DNA from: Planctomycetota bacterium
GTDB taxonomy: Bacteria; Planctomycetota; B15-G4
Assembly: GCA_003644265.1 (NCBI GenBank)
Contig: QNBX01000213.1
Location: forward strand, 1 to 6,583
Direction: 5' to 3'
DNA: 6,583 bases
Notes under the pieces: generated by a model
The model's input: only the letters and a program-made list of their open reading frames with translations
What the model was told of the DNA's origin: nothing
Database searches by the model: none
Translations under genes and position numbers: made by a program
Shown: piece after piece, positions 6,085 through 6,583 of the stretch
How positions within the stretch are numbered: position 1 is the stretch's first letter
Layout: each line of letters opens with the position of its first letter

Positions 6085-6219
6085 GCGGCAACTCTCTCGG
6101 GGCAATCGCGATCACTGCTTGCAGAGTACCAGCCGGCTTGCTCGGGCACGTGGAGCTCGGTGGCAGCCGCGTGCTTGCATGCGAACTCAACCCGACAAGA
6201 GCAGTGCGATCCGCTCATG
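6085..6219. other. Intergenic region upstream of the peroxidase gene
   Basis: 135 bases between the membrane-protein stop and the peroxidase start. A perfect 8-base palindrome ATCGCGAT lies at 6105-6112, about 20 bases before the ATG, and a GCACG/CGTGC pair at 6146-6150 and 6170-6174 could form a hairpin. I cannot make out a convincing -35/-10 promoter or a terminator with a T-tract. The stretch looks somewhat less GC-rich than the genes further left. Confidence 0.35.
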
Positions 6220-6583
6220 TCATTGGGGCGCCTTCCTGGCGATGAACTCCGCGCGGTCCAGGCCCCTCCCCAGGATGTTGAAGCCTATTGCAGCTACCGC
6301 CGCGGTGAGCAGCCACACGAACAACGCGCTGTCCGGCAGCAAGGACAACAGGGTGTTGCCCGCGATAGGGAACAGGGCCAGGGGGGATTCCAGAGGAGTC
6401 CTCGATTGCCAGATGTAGACGAGCGGGAGCATCGCGAGCAGGCACATCGCGATGGTTGCGGGCAGGACGCTCCGCGTCTTCGCTCGCACGCGGAACAGCA
6501 AGCTGCCCAGCAGGGTCGCCAGCACCACGACAAACAGGACCGACAGCGCGGCGCGTCGTGCGTTCCAGCGGGCAAGCGTCTTG
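6220..6583 (-). CDS. Integral membrane protein, C-terminal part (5' end outside window)
   Basis: The frame is open to the right edge, giving 120 visible residues; the true start is probably outside, because the only in-frame candidate (GTG at 6528) would cut into the first membrane helix. Three likely transmembrane segments are visible: about 11-30 (AALSVLFVVVLATLLGSLLF, after the basic RWNARR), about 38-58 (SVLPATIAMCLLAMLPLVYIW) and about 85-104 (SALFVWLLTAAVAAIGFNIL). A short charged tail RGLDRAEFIARK follows. The PLALFPIAGNTLLSLLPD loop before the last helix is faintly like the conserved PxxNxxLL loop of ABC-2/NatB-type permeases, but the match is too short to name the family. It ends 135 bases before the peroxidase start on the same strand. 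Confidence 0.65.
   Translation of the reverse strand, partial: KTLARWNARRAALSVLFVVVLATLLGSLLFRVRAKTRSVLPATIAMCLLAMLPLVYIWQSRTPLESPLALFPIAGNTLLSLLPDSALFVWLLTAAVAAIGFNILGRGLDRAEFIARKAPQ

Noticed and set aside
6144..6176. Hairpin GCACG/CGTGC as terminator of the membrane-protein gene
   Set aside because: Only five base pairs hold in the - strand transcript, because the flanking G-T pairs become C-A, and no T-tract follows.

Overview
The window is very GC-rich DNA, almost fully packed with genes and with few Shine-Dalgarno sequences. It is most likely chromosomal DNA of a free-living Gram-negative-type bacterium. The best lineage clue is the six-repeat FG-GAP protein. Its C-terminal module (core APFKSGTLVPAPDLLLPL, then a WP...WVQAWIDDP stretch and a short tail) resembles a tail I remember from many secreted proteins of Planctomycetota. 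Two predicted lipoproteins fit an organism with a periplasm. The phylum assignment is an inference from memory, not a search.

Layout. On the + strand, the 3' part of a glutamyl-tRNA synthetase gene (gltX, to 1010) is followed by a small unknown lipoprotein gene (1101-1637). That gene overlaps by four bases (GTGA) with an RlmB/TrmH-type SPOUT RNA 2'-O-methyltransferase gene (1634-2386). All the genes after this lie on the - strand. In transcription order they are: a membrane protein entering from the right edge (6583 to 6220), a lipid-anchored cysteine glutathione peroxidase (6084 to 5389), a DUF4743-NUDIX hydrolase (5297 to 4452), and a secreted FG-GAP beta-propeller protein (4117 to 2402). 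The methyltransferase and FG-GAP genes converge with only 15 bases between their stop codons.

The only long gene-free stretch is 4118-4451. It holds a G-rich minisatellite: seven perfect 13-bp units plus two degenerate ones, followed at once by five 11-12-bp units. The rest is the untranslated leader of the FG-GAP gene.

Functionally the window mixes housekeeping translation genes (tRNA charging, rRNA methylation) with envelope and stress genes (lipid-anchored peroxidase, NUDIX hydrolase, secreted calcium-binding-type propeller). I see no mobile element, CRISPR array, tRNA or rRNA, and no clear multi-gene novel system. The points most worth a second look are the glutathione peroxidase with a His/Asp-rich lipoprotein leader and a well-placed internal start, the double G-rich repeat array, and an inverted repeat in the leader of the NUDIX gene.
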